The notes beneath the pieces were generated by a model. It searched no databases, had not been told where the DNA came from, and saw only the letters and a program-made list of their open reading frames with translations. The position numbers were made by a program, and so were the translations under genes. Source: Glandiceps talaboti (taxonomy: Eukaryota; Hemichordata; Enteropneusta; Spengelidae). Taken from it: a stretch of DNA of 64,000 nt. Positions 24,311-35,170 of the stretch are shown piece by piece; the first letter of the stretch is position 1, and every line of letters begins with the position of its first letter. The stretch lies in the NCBI RefSeq assembly GCF_964340395.1, contig NC_135558.1, positions 24,782,425-24,846,424 of the forward strand, read 5' to 3'.

Positions 24311-24650
24311 ATTGGCAGTAGGGGGGGGGGGGTCATGCTGTTTTGAAAATTGTGGATAGGGGGGTCATTATGTTTTGGATTGTGATGGAAGAAAAAAATC
24401 CTTTTCTACAATGGCATATAGCCTTGTCTGAAATGTGGTACATGTAAATATTTGTTCTTGTCCCTGTTTCTTACATGAATTCTTTAATATTACTTATTAG
24501 TTCAAACATAACTATATATATACATATACATATACAAGTCATGCATTACCTAGCTACCACACTAGCTACAGAACTGTCATGTAAATGCTTGGCTGTTTCA
24601 CAATCAATGCTTCACTTATATTGCACTTTTGGACAAAAGTGAACTTGAAG
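24306..24650 (+). mobile_element. Harbinger-like element H1, left part
   Basis: Collinear with 35210-35510 of element H2 (GAAATTGGCAGTAGGG, GTCATGCTGTTTTGAAAATT, AATCCTTTT, ATAGCCTTGTCTGAAATGTG, GCTACCACACTAG). The outermost left terminus is missing. The match stops exactly at GAACTTGAAG (24650), where a nested inverted-repeat element follows. The rest of H1 resumes at 28651. Confidence 0.8.
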
Positions 24651-24670
24651 GTTTTGTATAGACTGTCGAC

Positions 24671-27600
24671 AGTCGCTCGCGCCTGTTTTCCCTAAGTTTT
24701 ATCTAAACTTAAGTCGTTGCGGCACTCCGATCTGGCACAATACTACTATAATCGCATACTGATATCGAGGGCCGAAGGCCCGAGCGTCGACAGTCGCTCA
24801 CGCCTTTTTTCCCTACGTTTTATCTAAACTTAAGTTGCTGCGGCGCTCCGATCCAGCGCAATACTACTATAATCGCATACTGATATCGAGGGCCGAAGGC
24901 CTGAGTGACTGTTGTCACTCGAGCCATCTCCATTGCTATTACTTATTCATGATGTGACGTCATTTAATGGGGCGTTACTCTATCGTATGATTTGCATACA
25001 GTTCAATGTAAGGTCACTCAAAATTCAACACACGTAAACTGCAGCTGCACAAATTTGACATCGTAATGCATTTTGATGGTCATAATCAAGTACTTTTTCC
25101 TTTCCTATTTTTCTTTGTTAAAGCTTGAAACTGCGCGTTTTTTTTTAACATTCGTAAATGACGTCGTTGACGACCTCGATGCCTGATACATTGTCATGCT
25201 CACTAGTCTATTGCCTTGTTTAGCAGCTGTTACAGTACGTGGTAGCGAGAGAGCTGCTACGGAAGTCGACTTATTGTACCAACTCCGACCGACACGCCAC
25301 TCAAGCAATAGATGTTTTGGACACCCTTTTTACCTTCCCTCGACTGCAGCTAGCATATTATATAGTAATAAAATTCATGTATAAAATGTGTGATAGTGAG
25401 GTGTGATACTATTCAAATGTGCAAATGGTAGACGTTCCACCTGAAACAAAAACAGAAATGTTTAAACCTCACGAAAGGTGCCTGCATATTTACCACGGCA
25501 CGGAGATCGTGCTCCGATCCGACACGTCTTCAACTAGTGCCTCTTCAGAGTACTGACTCTATATATACCTAAAGATATTGCACCCCATTATTTCAGATTC
25601 CGATTGAGGAGTCAATTTACGTAATCTTTATCACGATGCTACATGTATATGATAACAGTTTGCTGTGTCTTTTCCTCCTTGATGTTTTCTTTTTATGTGA
25701 TTTTTGTTGTTGATTTCGGGGGGGTGGGGGGGGGGGGGGGTGGGGTGAAACTTTGGGTCGGCCGGACAATGAAAAACAAGAAAAAAACATAGTGACCCCA
25801 ATAAATTGAAGTACGTCAGACAACAATGATCATCTGATTTGTTAAATTTTACAGTTGAAGAAAGATCAATACAGGCATTCACGAGTAAAAATACCCAATA
25901 CCATACCGAACTTCAGGCTCCTTTACTTAGTTGAAGTTTTTGCTACACTGTGAACATTTTATTGTTACATATTCAAAAAATGCGAATCTCTTTGTTGTAT
26001 TCAGAATTGAAACCATTTTCAAAAGAAATGTGATACTAACAATTACTGTATGATACAAAATTGAGACAATATAAACTCGTAGTTTATATACTTCCAGGTA
26101 GTTTGTATTCTACAAATACTGTGTTGTAAATTAGAACAATGCTCATAAATGGATAATCGTAGGGCAACTGTTCTTCTTTCGACATATGGCACACTTCCTA
26201 CTTAATTGGCCATGGAAAATATCATTGAAATTTTATGATAGTCAACGCCACGATCCTCCGAACAGGGGTTACAGACGTGACACTGACAGAACAACACTTC
26301 ATAGCAATGGTCGCGTACACCAAGGGTGCATGGGTGGTTGTGTATAGAAATGGATGTGAAATGATGGTACAACCACAGAGTACAACGTACTAACATGTTA
26401 TAAACTGTGCAGTCAAAGTTTAGAACAGTCAGTCTGAACTTGCAGTCAGGATGAGTAAGATGTCAATTATCGTCACCGAAGATCAGAGAGAGGCTGTCGA
26501 CGCGTTTTTCGTCCATTCTGATTGGGATTGGTTGTTGTGCAAGACACACAGTGAGAATATCTGTACTCCATGCACAGGGTACTCAGGCTCATTTAGTTCT
26601 GTTTACAAATATAAACAAATCAAAATAAACATACAAGTAAATAAATAAACAAACAAAAACAAACAAATAAGTAAACAAACAAAAACAAACAAACAAACAA
26701 ACAAAATAAACTGACAAATGAGTAGATACATACATGAGTAAACGACAACAAACCAACAAACTACCAAACACTGCCCCCCCCCCCCCCCCCAAAATTATTC
26801 ACAGGTGCTGGGTGAGGAATGTATTCATAACAAGCCATGCATTCATAAAAATATTATTCAACCCTTTGAAGTGATACATGTACTGCCCCCCCCCCCCCCC
26901 CCCTCAGCGCATCAGTTTATTAAAGTCTCTTGAAATATAGTCCAGAAGTGTTTTATATTTTGCGTAGAGATAATATGAATACTATAATATAGGAAGGGTC
27001 TTAATATGTATTTCAATCTTAAATAACATGTTTTCCATTTGCACTGCAATTAAAAATGTTTCTAAAATGTGTAATTTATGAAGTGTTTAAATTAATAATA
27101 AATGATTGTGTGACCAACCACTGCAAATTAATCCTAAAATTTGAATATGTTCACATGGAAAAAAGTTTCCTCATGGTGCAATTTTGCATTATTTTTTCCA
27201 AACCTGTGATAAATAAGTAATATATATATATATTTACTTTTTCACTTATTTGCTAATTTATTTATGTCAGTGATGGGCTAAAAATCCAAGAAAAAGTGTA
27301 GCCAGACCAGTAGTCTATTCTGTCACCCCTCAGTTGTAAGTAGACATCCTGTCAGCCAATTTAACTTATACTAGTCTTTATTTGTGATTTTATGAGTGTC
27401 CATGATTCAACAACTTTGTGCACTGGTTCAATTCTGAAGTAAGTATAAATATGGAATAAGTTAATACATGTAGCAACTGCTGGCAAATCTATGTGTTGCT
27501 GTATCTGTGTTTCATCTGTGCGTATTTTTGTTAGTGGTTTATGGGGGGGGCCATGAAATAAAAACAAGAAGTCTTAGGGGGGGCCAGATAATTTATACCA

Positions 27601-28650
27601 TTTTTGTAGGGGGGCCACCAATAAAAATCCCTTGCTTCATTAGAAATCCTCCGGCCTCCCCCTGGAAATTAAAAATGTACACTCCCTAACTTGGTTTCAA
27701 GCAAAGAAGACGGCTAGAATTGACGTCAATGACAAATTTACTTTTTGTAATCGTGTACATGTATATGGCACACTATCGTGTTTATTTTGGAGATGTATTG
27801 TAAGCATCATTAGGATTAGTTCGTTTGTGTGTACTATATGTTGATTGACAGCTGTGTAAAGTTATCAACGGCAAAGTCGGCGTAACTTTTCTGACGTCTG
27901 ACCGAAAGTAGTTTCGAGAAATCATCACGGTACCTCAGATTTCCATTCTTATTGAAAACGAATGCGGTAAATCGGTAATTACATACGTCATATATTCATA
28001 ATAACTTGGTCACAGTACGGTAGATGTCAATGGTCGGAACACGTGCAAAACTGTGCAGTTTAGCAGTAGCTATCGTTAGGTTGTTACCACTTCCCTATTG
28101 TTTAGCAAAATTACCACAAATAAAAGGGCCTTCGATGTGTATATATGGGATTATATTAGCGCTATCAATGGGGATACTACTAGGACAATGGTGTTGCATA
28201 CGTTGTTAATGTTAGCTGTATCGAGAACGATCGGAGGGACTTCATAGCCCGGGCTTCACATAGGCTATGGACTTGCCACTTCCTGTCGGTACACTAATGA
28301 AAACATATTTCCGAGAGACATTTGCATCTATAATTCTTCTCTGAAAGTCGTTCAAGTGTTAGTATCCAAGTTTCTCCAATGTGTCTCGATATGTTGACTC
28401 GCTTGGTGACTCGTACTCCTGCGACACCATGTTCATTTTGATTGACAAGCTTTGTGAACTATGACCTAAATGTCAAATATTCTACAATAAAAATGTCCCT
28501 ATTGTTATCGTGTGAGGGCAGCGGAGAGGGACAACAGTCACTCGGGCCTTCGGCCCTCGATATCAGTATGCGATTATAGTAGTGTTGCACCGGATCAGAG
28601 CAAGGCGACGACTTAAGTTTAGATAAAATGTAGAAAAAAAGGCGCGAGCG
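24671..28650. mobile_element. Nested TIR element splitting H1, about 4 kb
   Basis: The left end carries a roughly 120-bp block in two tandem copies (24671-24905) containing AGTCGCTCGCGCC, TTTTATCTAAACTTAAGT, ACTACTATAATCGCATACTG and ATATCGAGGGCCGAAGGCC. A single inverted copy lies at 28533-28650, ending GGCGCGAGCG. Between them nothing coding is recognised. Poly-G or poly-C runs occur near 25720-25741, 26774-26790 and 26885-26903, a run of AAAC/AAAT short repeats at 26610-26705, and GGGGGGGCCA blocks at 27540-27620. It is probably a non-autonomous DNA transposon or foldback element. About 270 bp of H1 is missing at the junction compared with H2. Confidence 0.65.
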
Positions 28651-29722
28651 ACTTACATTTACGTTAGCTTTTCAAAGCTTGGAAATATTACCTCAAAGGC
28701 TATGAATAACTTAAACATTGCCTTAACAGAAGCAAAAAACTCCAGATCTGCCAGGGGGAAAACCCCAAGGACTCCCTCACCCCCATCAGAGGTCACTCAT
28801 ACATTCAACCCACAATCAGATGCACTAACAACCTTTTTACTGTCATAATGGTATTAAACTTTTCTTAAATATTTTCACCCTATTCTAATTTGAGATGATA
28901 TTGTCTTTTAAAGATGTGAAATGTTCGTCAAGATAGTCAAATATTGCCTTAAACTCCAAATCTCCCCTACCAATGATACTACCATTAGATGTGCTGACCT
29001 TTACTGCATGTATATAATGATGCCATTTAACTTTTTAAGAACATATTCCAACCCTATGTAAGTTATAAAGAATAGTTTCTGATACTAGATGGTGCTGTCT
29101 TGTAAAATGCGGATTAAGTTATTGCTTGAAAGGGTCTGAATAGCCTAAATATTGGCTTTAAAAGTAAAATCCTCCAGGGCCTCTAGAGGGAGACCCCCTC
29201 GGACCCCCCACATGAGGTGGACATATCCCAGTCTCAAGCTCTTCCCCTCTTACTGTCAAGATGCTATCAAAGTATATTTCAAAAGTGTTTCAACCCTTAA
29301 TGTAGTTGCTTTTTACATGTTGGTGCTGTCTTCTAAAGCTTGGAAATTATTGTCCGAAAGGGTCTGAATAATCTCAAAATTGACTTTTCAGGGTAAAAAA
29401 GCTCCAGGGCTTCTAGGGGCAGACCCCCTAGGTCCCCCATAAGAGATGTACATATTCCCTTCTCAAGCTTTCTCCCTACCTTTCACTGTCAAGATGCTAT
29501 TAAACTCCTTTTGGAATATATTTACCCTGTCAATAATTATAATTATGATAGTGCTAACCCGGGATCTTATAAAGTAGTTGCAAGACAGTCAAGCAGTCCA
29601 CACTGAGTCACGATAAAAAAATATGTGTCACGTTAATATTATATGACAGTGACTTCTTGTCAGCCCGATTTAATAATCCACACCCCCACCCCCCTCCCAG
29701 GCTGGAGAAACTGACCTGTCCC
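28651..29722 (+). mobile_element. Harbinger-like element H1, right part
   Basis: Collinear with 35791-37151 of H2: CTTACATTTAC, AAGCTTGGAAATATTACCTC, ATTGCCTTAACAGAAGC and CTCCAGATCTGCCAGGGGG. The body has internal sub-repeats of about 230-250 bp, each with AAGCTTGGAAATTATT, AGGGTCTGAATA and CTAGGGG..GACCCCCT. The right terminus, GAAACTGACCTGTCCC (29707-29722), is an inverted copy of the H2 left end apart from a few bases. One of the three internal sub-repeats present in H2 is absent. Confidence 0.8.
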
Positions 29723-29796
29723 TTTATAGCACGGACGTTTGAGCAAAATCTGAACAACAATCAATAGGTCAATAATGAAGGATAACTTGCACTTAC

Positions 29797-29842
29797 CGCT
29801 TTCAGCTGCTGCCATCTTTCTTTGTATGTCGTGTATACTCAT
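29797..29842 (-). CDS. Possible first coding exon of an unidentified minus-strand gene
   Basis: On the minus strand an ATG opens MSIHDIQRKMAAAES, ending at a strong donor, AGCG|GTAAGTGC. It lies between H1 and a GC-richer stretch (29860-30560) containing AGCACGTGGT and CCGCCATTTTGA motifs, which could act as a promoter. No downstream exon was recognised, so this remains a weak candidate. It could equally be chance. Confidence 0.2.
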
Positions 29843-30189
29843 GTAACAAAGAATTCAAAATCGGAACAGTTGCGGGGCAAAGTGCTAGATCTAGCACTTC
29901 GCCACTTTTTGACAAAGTGCTAGATCTAGCACTTTAGCGTAAACTGACAAAGTGCTAGATCTAGCACTTCAACAAAGAGTGGCAAAGTGTGGCAAAGTGC
30001 TAGGTCATCGGTAAATATGTCATGTTATACCGGTAATGGACATGTTATTACTCTCAGTGTAAAATGTTACTTCCCGTGTTTAACGACCTGGAGTTTGATT
30101 TTCCGTATGTTTTGCCAATGCACAAACAAGTTTCTACTTCGTAATTTTAAGTAACGTTCAATTTTGTATTTTTTCGATGTTCTATGCGG

Positions 30190-30500
30190 CGAAAACTACA
30201 GCACGTGGTCGTTTCCCTTCCACGTTTGGTACTCATTATCCTTACAACGGCTTGACACCACTACCAACAACCGCAGACCGCCATTTTGAATACCGCACTC
30301 CCATATGCAGTCGAAACTACGAACATTTTGGCCGGCGTGAGTCACAGACTTCAACTACAGCACGTGGTGGTTTCAGTACCACGTTTCGTACTCCGTACTT
30401 GACAGCGGCTTGACACCACTACCAACAACCGTAGACCTCCATTTTGACAGCTGTTCATGTCAAATAACGCACTCCCATATACAGTCGAAACTTTGAAGAT
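30190..30500 (+). repeat. Tandem duplication of about 170 bp inside the palindromic TIR element
   Basis: Two units share ACTACAGCACGTGGT, CCACGTTT, CGGCTTGACACCACTACCAA, CATTTTGA and CGCACTCCCATAT.CAGTCGA. E-box-like CACGTG occurs in both. A reading frame of 78 codons spans it but shows no domain. Confidence 0.7.
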
Positions 30501-30559
30501 TTCAGGAAGTAGAAACATTTAGTTCGGCGGCGTGCGTCACAGACTTCATACTGCAGATT

Positions 30560-32385
30560 TAATGGCAGTGACATTTGTAACATTGCATGACAGAGAAATA
30601 ATATAAAGGAAAACTGAATTTCTTGGTGTGTGTGTGGGGGGGGGGTTAGTGTGTGTCTAGATGCGAGAGCGAAGATTTTTCTTGATCGTTGAACACGAAA
30701 ATAAAGTGTGGGTGTAAGTTTATATCATGTTCACTATATTTCTATTGAATAGATTCACTTCTTTCAGTATTATCAGATCGTTAATAGATGACAAAAAATA
30801 TTGCTATCGAAAACATAAGTGCGAAAACATATTCGTGTGAACAATTTTAATTTCAGCCCTTCATTGCTGTTAATATTTTGATAGAAATCTATAAATAACC
30901 TGTTACTACTGTTTTGTAAATTCCATATACTTGGTACTGCCAACTTCTTGACTGAAAACAACGACAATAAATAATCCATGACTTCGCCAGATCTCAAGTA
31001 AACCATCACGACATTACTGTTTACTGTTTACTGAATTTTTTTTCATTCCTAGACAATCACCAACTTCAATATCTTCCCTTATGTAATTCCTGTTCGCTCA
31101 GAAATTATATCCAATGTGGGAAATAATAATAATAGCCATCGGTTATAGTTTGGTTCGGTCCAGAGGTAGTGACTTCATAATGCTACAATTAGCGTAGTGT
31201 GACGCCGAGGATCGTGGAGCAGTAATAAACGTCACTTCGTGAACTGGATTGCATATCATTAACAAAAGTAAGAAATACAGATGACGACTGTTCAAGAAAT
31301 AGCGATAGGAAATGGTTTATACGAGAAAGATTGTGGGGAGCTCAGAGGTAGGGTTGTGATAAGTGGGAACGACTATAGTATGCCTTAAAAGCACATCGCA
31401 AGTTAACATGGAATGCATCCCGAAAATAAAATGCATATTGTCAAACTTATCTTTTTAGAATCCAGCATGGCTGCCAAATCCTGTATTAACCATATAGGAT
31501 CCGGGGGAAAGAAAGGGGTGTCGGTTTGTTTAAAAACAAACACAATGACCCCCATATTGGTTTTGTCATTTCAGAGAGATCAACAAAATAAAACTATCCG
31601 TTCAAACAGTTTGGAGAAATTTTAAAGATTTTTATAGAATAAATGTGTTCCCGGAGGCGCGCTCTATCTCGTGTAAATCACCAGAGTTATGACATGATTT
31701 TGCACAATATTCTTTTTCTACTACTTCATAGATTAGAATGAAAATAAGCACACATGTGATTATACTGAAAGATGGATACTGCATAAAGATTTCAGTGATT
31801 TTCAAATTTATATCAAGACGTTATGATTGATATATCTTTCCCGCTCTAAAATAGACACGGTACAAGAAATACTGAGTGACTAGTCCTTGTTTACAGAATA
31901 GATTGCAGATTCTGAAGTACAGTCCCGACCACAGGCACTAGTTTCCCGAGATATGTATCAGAATGTTTCTATCAGAATACAATAAAATGTCGATAATATC
32001 GATGATATTGACGTATTTTAGCCAATTGTATACGAAAGGGGTAAAATAATAACACTTGTTTCTGTGATCGCGCAAGTCCACCCACCGCGAGGTATTGACA
32101 AGGCATGTTTGTAACAGAACACACAACCCCCGGACACAACCGTACGGCAACGTGGACTTTCAACCGGCCATTTTACTCGGCAAACATTTAACAAACTTCA
32201 GATAAATTGTGTCGTTGTTACAATCGGCCAAAGATAAGTTTTGGAGTCGATCATGCGCCACACGACCACGTACACGGACTACTGACATGACGCATGTATG
32301 TGACGTTTATCGATGCGAACGACCACGTTATATCCAGCCGTTGGAGGCGCTTCGTTGTTTACAGTCCCGCACTTCATTGTGTTCT
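30560..32385. other. Interior of the palindromic TIR element, no gene recognised
   Basis: Only short frames without recognisable motifs. A G run occurs at 30636-30645. Confidence 0.45.
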
Positions 32386-32599
32386 GGCGAAGTGCTAGAT
32401 CTAGCACTTCGGCGAAAACTGACGAAGTGCTAGATCTAGCACTTTGTCAAAAAGTGGCGAAGTGCTAGATCTTGCACTTTGCCCCGCAACTGTTCAATTT
32501 TGGACCATTTAGCTACCTTGTATACTGGCACATTTGGCATGTTTACATCCAAAAAAAGGTTGGCGTTGACCTATGTCATATTCATGACACTTAGGAAAG

Positions 32600-32922
32600 T
32601 GGATAACCATCCAAAAGGTGAAATGTAAATATGCCTAGCAGCAAGACCATGCCCATAGCAACAACCAAGAGATGGCATATGGTAAAGGTAACAACAGGGC
32701 TGGATAGGCCACCAGATAAACAGAAACATACAAACTGTACAGTTGTGCTGCAATGCCATTTGCACTATTTGTTTGTAAGCAGTGATGAAGTTTGCAATCT
32801 TTGACCAAAAATGACATTTCCACATCTAAATTACATGTGATAACATTGATCTGATTGCCTTGAATTGATTAATTAACTTTTAAAGTATAGTCAGTTGTGC
32901 TACAATGTCATTAGCGCTATGA
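32600..32922 (+). repeat. R3 3'-end fragments
   Basis: 32620-32770 contains ATGCCTAGCA.CAAGACCATGCCCATAGCAACA and CTGTACAGTTGTGCTGCAATGCC, matching the end of R3 at 16640-16950. A second short end-block (GTTGTGCTACAATGTCATTA) follows at 32891-32920. Confidence 0.7.
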
Positions 32923-32977
32923 TTGTTTTTTGCTTTCACTGATCTCATATGTTCATTTGTTCTACCATATATTGTAG

Positions 32978-33112
32978 AGCCATCAGCACCTGGTAATTTA
33001 CAAGTCATAGATGAAACTCCGACATCAATTCAGCTGAGATGGGAAGTTCCAGATGACATATCAGATGACATAGTAATGTATGAAGTGGAATACATTCAGT
33101 TAGGAACGCCAG
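32978..33112 (+). CDS. FN3 gene exon c: first half of FN3 domain 2
   Basis: The acceptor is CATATATTGTAG| and the donor is CCAG|GTATAT. Two bases complete the codon carried from 9245, giving glutamate, and one base is carried out (phase 1 to phase 1). The peptide PSAPGNLQVIDETPTSIQLR, then WEVPDDI and VMYEVEYIQLGTP, is a textbook FN3 A-B-C segment (PxxPxNL, core W, Y-x-V-x-Y). The reading frame joins directly to domain 1 with almost no linker. The gap to the previous exon is 23.7 kb, filled with transposon remnants. Extra exons inside that intron cannot be excluded, but the phases fit without any. Confidence 0.92.
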
Positions 33113-33420
33113 GTATATTTCATTGAATTTACTGGCTTGTATAATATGCAATTATACAAAACGCATGATTGTACACATCAAAATAACTGTACTAAAATAG
33201 TGATGTAGCACTGTTAGCATGCCTTCAAATGGCCCTGAATGAGAATTATTCACTGTTTAAAAATGAGTTTAGTGACATTGTCCTTGACTTCATATTATGA
33301 GATTATCTTAATCACATTTAGTAATTAACAAATTCAACAGATATTCAGATATTTGGCTGATTTAAACCAGCATTTTCTTTCCCATTCCAATACTCACTGG
33401 TCAAAATCTCTGGGTATACC
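33113..33420. other. Intron of FN3 domain 2, left part
   Basis: Plain AT-rich intron with no repeat recognised. Confidence 0.5.
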
Positions 33421-33527
33421 ATATAATTGACTGTTTATGATATCAATTCATCTAACCTCTAATTGTATTCTTGAATATGATACAATTAGAGGTTAGATGA
33501 ATTGATATCATAAACAGTCAATTATAT
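33421..33527. repeat. Perfect 48-bp inverted repeat with 11-base loop
   Basis: Arms 33421-33468 and 33480-33527 are exact reverse complements over all 48 bases. They begin ATATAATTGACTG and end CAGTCAATTATAT, with an 11-base loop. Transcribed RNA would form a very stable hairpin. No flanking similarity extends it. Confidence 0.95.
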
Positions 33528-33644
33528 TCCCAAACAAACTCATAACTTAATTTTGAAACAACTTTCAATTCAGCCATTAATGAAGACAAATTTGTTAAAT
33601 TCAACTTAGTAGATTTTAGGTTTTTTCATCCCTATCTCCCCTGA

Positions 33645-33765
33645 TCTTATTTGCCAAATACCTTTCCATATCTTGCTGTGAGAAGTCATTTTTATCGTAA
33701 TAACTGTTATACCGAAAAAATGACCTCAAGCAGCAAGATGAGGAACAGTATTTGGCAAATAACAT
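33645..33765. repeat. Imperfect inverted repeat, about 50-bp arms
   Basis: TTATTTGCCAAATAC on the left pairs with GTATTTGGCAAATAA on the right, and CCATATCTTGCTG...TCATTTTT pairs with AAAAATGACC...CAGCAAGATGAGG. This is probably a decayed MITE. Confidence 0.8.
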
Positions 33766-34592
33766 ATTTATACATCACCTGCGACTATGAATTCATTTTT
33801 GAATATCTAAAAATGCTCAGTTCAAAATATAATCCCTTCTGCATTATACTGTTGAGTGTAGTATCATGCACCTCTCTGATTAAAGCAATGCAGTTGTTTA
33901 CTTCTCAGCCTTAACTTTATCAGCCGATAGGAGTGTGCGTTTGCTCTGTAGTATGACATAATGTTTACTATTTGCATATCACTCAGTGATATATTCATAT
34001 AAACTTATAACCTTCAGCCGAAAAATGAGTACATCTTTGTTTTGCATACTGTATTCCATTAAATGTACAGAAATGTTTGTGATATGCTTTGTTATTCTAG
34101 GTAAACAAAAACTGCACCCTCTCTGGCGGTAATTTTGATATCATTCTTAAATTTAGGAATTCATGTTTATGATTGCATGACGACCCTGCATTTGCCATTG
34201 CTGGACTGTTGCTGTTCTGTGTGGAATTTTTGAACAGTTCCCTGAGACAGGAAATGTACACTTCAAAGACTTGTTACAATGTATACCACAATGATATTTT
34301 GTGTGGTTGACAATAAATTTGGCATTGGAAATGTTGGTTATAGCTGGATTTCTAGTTGTCAGCTAGGTTTGTTTACAAGAGGACATGCACTGATCACATT
34401 ATATGTTATACAACAAGTAAAAATACAGCTGTTGGTAAAAATATGCCTTCACATCTACAGGGCTAGGGCTCTCAACCAATCAGACTGCAAGATTGGTGAC
34501 AGGTGATGTATAAGTTAATAAACATTGTCAAATCAGTAGTATAGCTTTGTATGCATGCAGGAATTGTTTTTGTCATTGTCTCATTCTACTAG
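33766..34592. other. Intron of FN3 domain 2, right part
   Basis: No gene or repeat family recognised. It ends in a pyrimidine-rich acceptor at 34591-34592. Confidence 0.5.
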
Positions 34593-34766
34593 GTGTGAAC
34601 AACTTTGAAGTAAGAGCCAATGGTTTGACTGTGTTGACAACTGTACTATCAAACCTTCTACCACTAACATCCTATACATTCCGAGTACGAGCAGCCATAT
34701 CTGTTGATAGTGTTAATATATGGAGTCCATATACTGATAGTGTTCCAGCTCAAACTTTACATGGAG
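34593..34766 (+). CDS. FN3 gene exon d: second half of FN3 domain 2
   Basis: The acceptor is TTCTACTAG| and the donor is GGAG|GTATGT. Entry and exit are phase 1. VLSNLLPLTSYTFRVRAAIS carries the conserved L-x-P-x-T-x-Y-x-F-x-V-x-A pattern of FN3 strands E and F. WSPYTDSVPAQTLHG gives the G strand. Together with the exon at 32978 it forms a complete domain of about 100 residues, followed directly by domain 3. Confidence 0.93.
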
Positions 34767-35061
34767 GTATGTGCAAATAAGGTCCAGCAAAGTCACATGA
34801 TCTATAAATTGTGATACTCTAACTTCTATCATGTTATCTTTTTTTATGACTTCCAATTTCTAATCATAAATACCAAAATACCAACAGTTGTCTATCCCTC
34901 TGTCTACCCATCTGTCAATCATGTCATATTGGCTACACAGTGTCAAACAAAAAGTTATAGCATGAGAGTTACTTGAAATACTTTTATGTAAATTTACTTT
35001 TTGTTATAATTTGAATTGTACTGTATTTGTCATTTGTGCATTATGATGAAATTTGAGTACC
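34767..35061. other. Start of the 11-kb intron between FN3 domains 2 and 3
   Basis: Unique AT-rich sequence preceding the 32-bp minisatellite. Nothing coding is recognised. Confidence 0.5.
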
Positions 35062-35170
35062 TAATACAGTAAGCAACACCCATAGCATGCATAGCATTTA
35101 GATTTACAACACCCGTAGCATACATAGCAATGGACTTACAACACCCATAGAGTACTTAGAAATAGACTTA
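35062..35170. repeat. Minisatellite B, left stub (about 3 units)
   Basis: Three diverged 32-bp units (CAACACCCATAGCATGCATAG, ...CCCGTAGCATACATAGCAAT, ...CCCATAGAGTACTTAGAAAT) identical in design to the main array at 37152. The array is interrupted at 35171 by element H2. Confidence 0.9.

Larger units (their letters stand above)
29840..32518. mobile_element. TIR element with palindromic 35-bp subterminal repeats, about 2.7 kb
   Basis: The ends are inverted copies: GAACAGTTGCGGGGCAAAGTGC on the left (from 29863) corresponds to the complement of GCCCCGCAACTGTTC on the right (to 32494). Both carry three 20-bp perfect or near-perfect palindromes, AAGTGCTAGATCTAGCACTT, at exactly 35-bp spacing (29880, 29915, 29950 and 32390, 32425, 32460; the last has one change). 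A direct 8-mer TGTATACT flanks the element (29832-29839 and 32519-32526) and is a candidate target-site duplication. Inside lies a diverged 170-bp tandem repeat (30190-30490). No transposase frame is recognised. Confidence 0.7.

Noticed and set aside
26451-26648. 65-codon frame starting MSKMSIIVTEDQREAVDAFF as a small gene
   Set aside because: Looks protein-like for about 40 codons but has no recognised family, ends in AAAC/AAAT short repeats and lies inside a TIR element. Not enough support.
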